From contig JARGNO010000003.1 in NCBI GenBank assembly GCA_029213165.1, positions 31,307-95,306 of the forward strand: DNA of 64,000 nt, given 5' to 3'. Below, piece after piece: positions 62,879 to 64,000 of this stretch. A program made the position numbers and the translations under genes. This stretch comes from Minwuia sp. (GTDB taxonomy: Bacteria > Pseudomonadota > Alphaproteobacteria > Minwuiales > Minwuiaceae). The notes beneath the pieces were generated by a model. The model had not been told where the DNA came from, searched no databases, and was given only the letters and a program-made list of their open reading frames with translations. Within the stretch, counting starts at the first letter, position 1; each line of letters opens with the position of its first letter.

Positions 62879-63466
62879 TCAGGCAAGCAACTCGGCCGCT
62901 GTCACCACGCTTCGGGCAATATCGGCAATCTTCTTCTTCTCGTTCATCGCGGTGCGGCGCAGCAGGCCATAGGCGGCCGGTTCATCGACCCCCTTGCTGC
63001 GCATCAGGATGCCTTTCGCACGCTCGATGATCTTGCGGTCCTCCAGTGCGCCCCGCGTCTCCTCCAGTTCCGCACGCAGGCGGGAGAAGGCGTTGAAGCG
63101 GCTGATCGCCATGTCGACGATGGACCGGACACGCGACTGCACCAGACCATCGACGATGTAGGCGGACACGCCCGCCTCAATGGCCTGGTCGATCATGGCC
63201 CGGTCGGAATGGTCCACGAACATGGCAATCGGGCGACGCACGTCACGGCTGACCTGGAACATCTGTTCCAGCACGTCACGGCTGTGATCCTCCAGATCGA
63301 TCACGATCACATCGGGGTCCATGGCGAAGATCCGGCGCTGCAGATCGAAGGTATCCGTGATCAGGTGCGCATCCACCTCCCCCGCGCCCGTCAGCCCGTC
63401 CACCAGAATGGCCGCACGGACGGGATTGCTGTCGATTACCGCGACTTTGAGAGCTTCTTTTTGCAT
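62879..63466 (-). CDS. nasT: ANTAR-domain antitermination regulator NasT
   Basis: 195 residues from the ATG at 63466; the ORF track adds 42 residues of non-coding sequence. A receiver-like domain (LKVAVIDSNPVRAAILVDGL; DVIVIDLEDHSRD) is followed by a coiled linker and a C-terminal ANTAR domain (DRKIIERAKGILMRSKGVDEPAAYGLLRRTAMN). It binds paired hexaloop hairpins in nascent RNA and prevents terminator folding. Its likely target is the nrtA leader at 61276-61391. Together with nasS it forms the sensor pair. Confidence 0.92.
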   Translation of the reverse strand: MQKEALKVAVIDSNPVRAAILVDGLTGAGEVDAHLITDTFDLQRRIFAMDPDVIVIDLEDHSRDVLEQMFQVSRDVRRPIAMFVDHSDRAMIDQAIEAGVSAYIVDGLVQSRVRSIVDMAISRFNAFSRLRAELEETRGALEDRKIIERAKGILMRSKGVDEPAAYGLLRRTAMNEKKKIADIARSVVTAAELLA

Positions 63467-63610
63467 TGCAGCAAAAGAATGACGCAGCGCACAACAATCC
63501 GTCAAGGCGTTTGCAGCGCACAAGCCTCGCGCGAAAGCCGACGACGCTGTGAACCAGCATCGATCCGACCAGTCTTCCCAAGGCCGATGCAATACCCGAT
63601 TGTTTCTTAT

Positions 63611-63631
63611 TGCAACTGACTCTCAATAGCA
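63611..63631 (+). promoter_or_regulatory. Fur-like box upstream of haem monooxygenase gene
   Basis: TGCAACTGA-CTC-TCAATAGCA is an imperfect 9-3-9 palindrome with seven of nine arm matches. It resembles Fur boxes of the TGCAA-TGA-TCTCA type at iron and haem genes. It lies 119 bp before the ATG at 63750. Confidence 0.45.
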
Positions 63632-63749
63632 TATAAACGGGGTGGTTCACTCCTCCGGCGCACATGGCCAGAGGGAACGTCGAAATGGCCCCATGCTGGA
63701 ACCTACGAGACACTTCACGGCAGCGGGCCAAGGCAACAATGAGGTTGGG

Positions 63750-64000
63750 ATGTATATCGCGATGAACAGGTTCCGGATCGTGCCGGGCCAGGAAAAAGCC
63801 TTTGAACAGGTCTGGGAAGAAAGGGATTCCCAGCTCACCGAGGTGCCGGGATTCATGGCCTTTCACCTGCTGAAGGGACCAAAGGCGGACGACCACACGC
63901 TGTATTCATCACATACCATGTGGACGAACGAGGACGCGTTCGAGGCATGGACCCGGTCGGAGGCGTTTCGGCAGGCGCATCAGGGTGCCGGTGACCGCAA
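63750..64000 (+). CDS. IsdG-type haem-degrading monooxygenase, 3' truncated
   Basis: 83 codons are in the window from the ATG at 63750, which has GAGG five bases upstream; the frame is open to the window end. An in-frame ATG at 63693 is possible. It is an ABM-fold protein (YIAMNRFRIVPGQEKAFEQVW). The catalytic Asn of IsdG is matched by Asn in MNRF; the Trp and His appear in AWTRSEAFRQAH with the IsdG spacing of ten residues. It should open haem and release iron in the cytosol. It is not in the ORF track because it lacks a stop. Confidence 0.78.
   Translation, partial: MYIAMNRFRIVPGQEKAFEQVWEERDSQLTEVPGFMAFHLLKGPKADDHTLYSSHTMWTNEDAFEAWTRSEAFRQAHQGAGDR

Noticed and set aside
1-64000. CRISPR arrays, tRNA or rRNA genes, insertion sequences
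   Set aside because: No regularly spaced repeats, cloverleaf sequences, rRNA segments or transposase genes were seen.

Overview
The window comes from a GC-rich alphaproteobacterium, most like a member of Rhodospirillales. This is inferred from family content and gene order (aroK-aroB-corC beside xerD, a NasS/NasT-controlled nitrate assimilation operon, alphaproteobacterial malyl-CoA lyase). No rRNA or tRNA was found to place it more exactly. Genes are tightly packed, and many neighbours overlap by a stop/start (ATGA, TGATG, GTGA, TTGA).

Region 1 (1-8136, + strand) is a catabolic acyl-CoA cluster: a 5'-truncated FAD amine oxidase, an enoyl-CoA hydratase, an HMG-CoA-lyase-type enzyme, an isovaleryl-CoA-dehydrogenase-like flavoprotein, a MaoC hydratase, an MmgE/PrpD protein and an NDP-forming acyl-CoA synthetase. 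It looks like a pathway for a branched or dicarboxylic acid, but the substrate cannot be read from the sequence. Region 2 (8137-16296) is mostly - strand: a DsbA-type isomerase, a double cupin, a hotdog thioesterase (+), an orphan membrane histidine kinase, a malyl-CoA/beta-methylmalyl-CoA lyase, xerD, a secreted solenoid-like protein and a 46-aa membrane protein missing from the ORF track. Region 3 (16468-19462, +) is aroK-aroB-corC.

Region 4 (19634-48938) is a large surface polysaccharide locus of about 29 kb. It opens with an RfaH-like NusG paralogue (-), which faces a MarR-type EPS regulator (+) whose leader carries an ops-like GCGGTAGC. Then follow galE, gmd, the ABC exporter wzm/wzt, about eleven glycosyltransferases, a nucleotidyltransferase, a FkbM methyltransferase, a Wzy/WaaL-like membrane protein and a NodU-type carbamoyltransferase. 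Inside is a cassette for an amidino sugar: two N-acetyl-sugar amidotransferases, a HisH/HisF pair whose HisF lacks the cyclase Asp, and the WbpB-WbpD-WbpE set that builds a 2,3-diacetamido uronic acid. Some genes are AT-rich and look acquired.

Region 5 (48942-63466, - strand) is nitrate assimilation: nasT, nasS, then nrtA-nrtB-nrtCD-GAF protein-nirB-nirD-nasA-cysG. The nrtA leader holds two tandem NtrC-like sites, a sigma54 -24/-12 element, two hexaloop hairpins with A1/G4 (the ANTAR target signature) and an intrinsic terminator. The sequence therefore supports a two-layer control: nitrogen limitation through NtrC/sigma54, and nitrate/nitrite sensing by NasS/NasT antitermination. The window ends in the start of an IsdG-type haem-degrading monooxygenase with a Fur-like box upstream.
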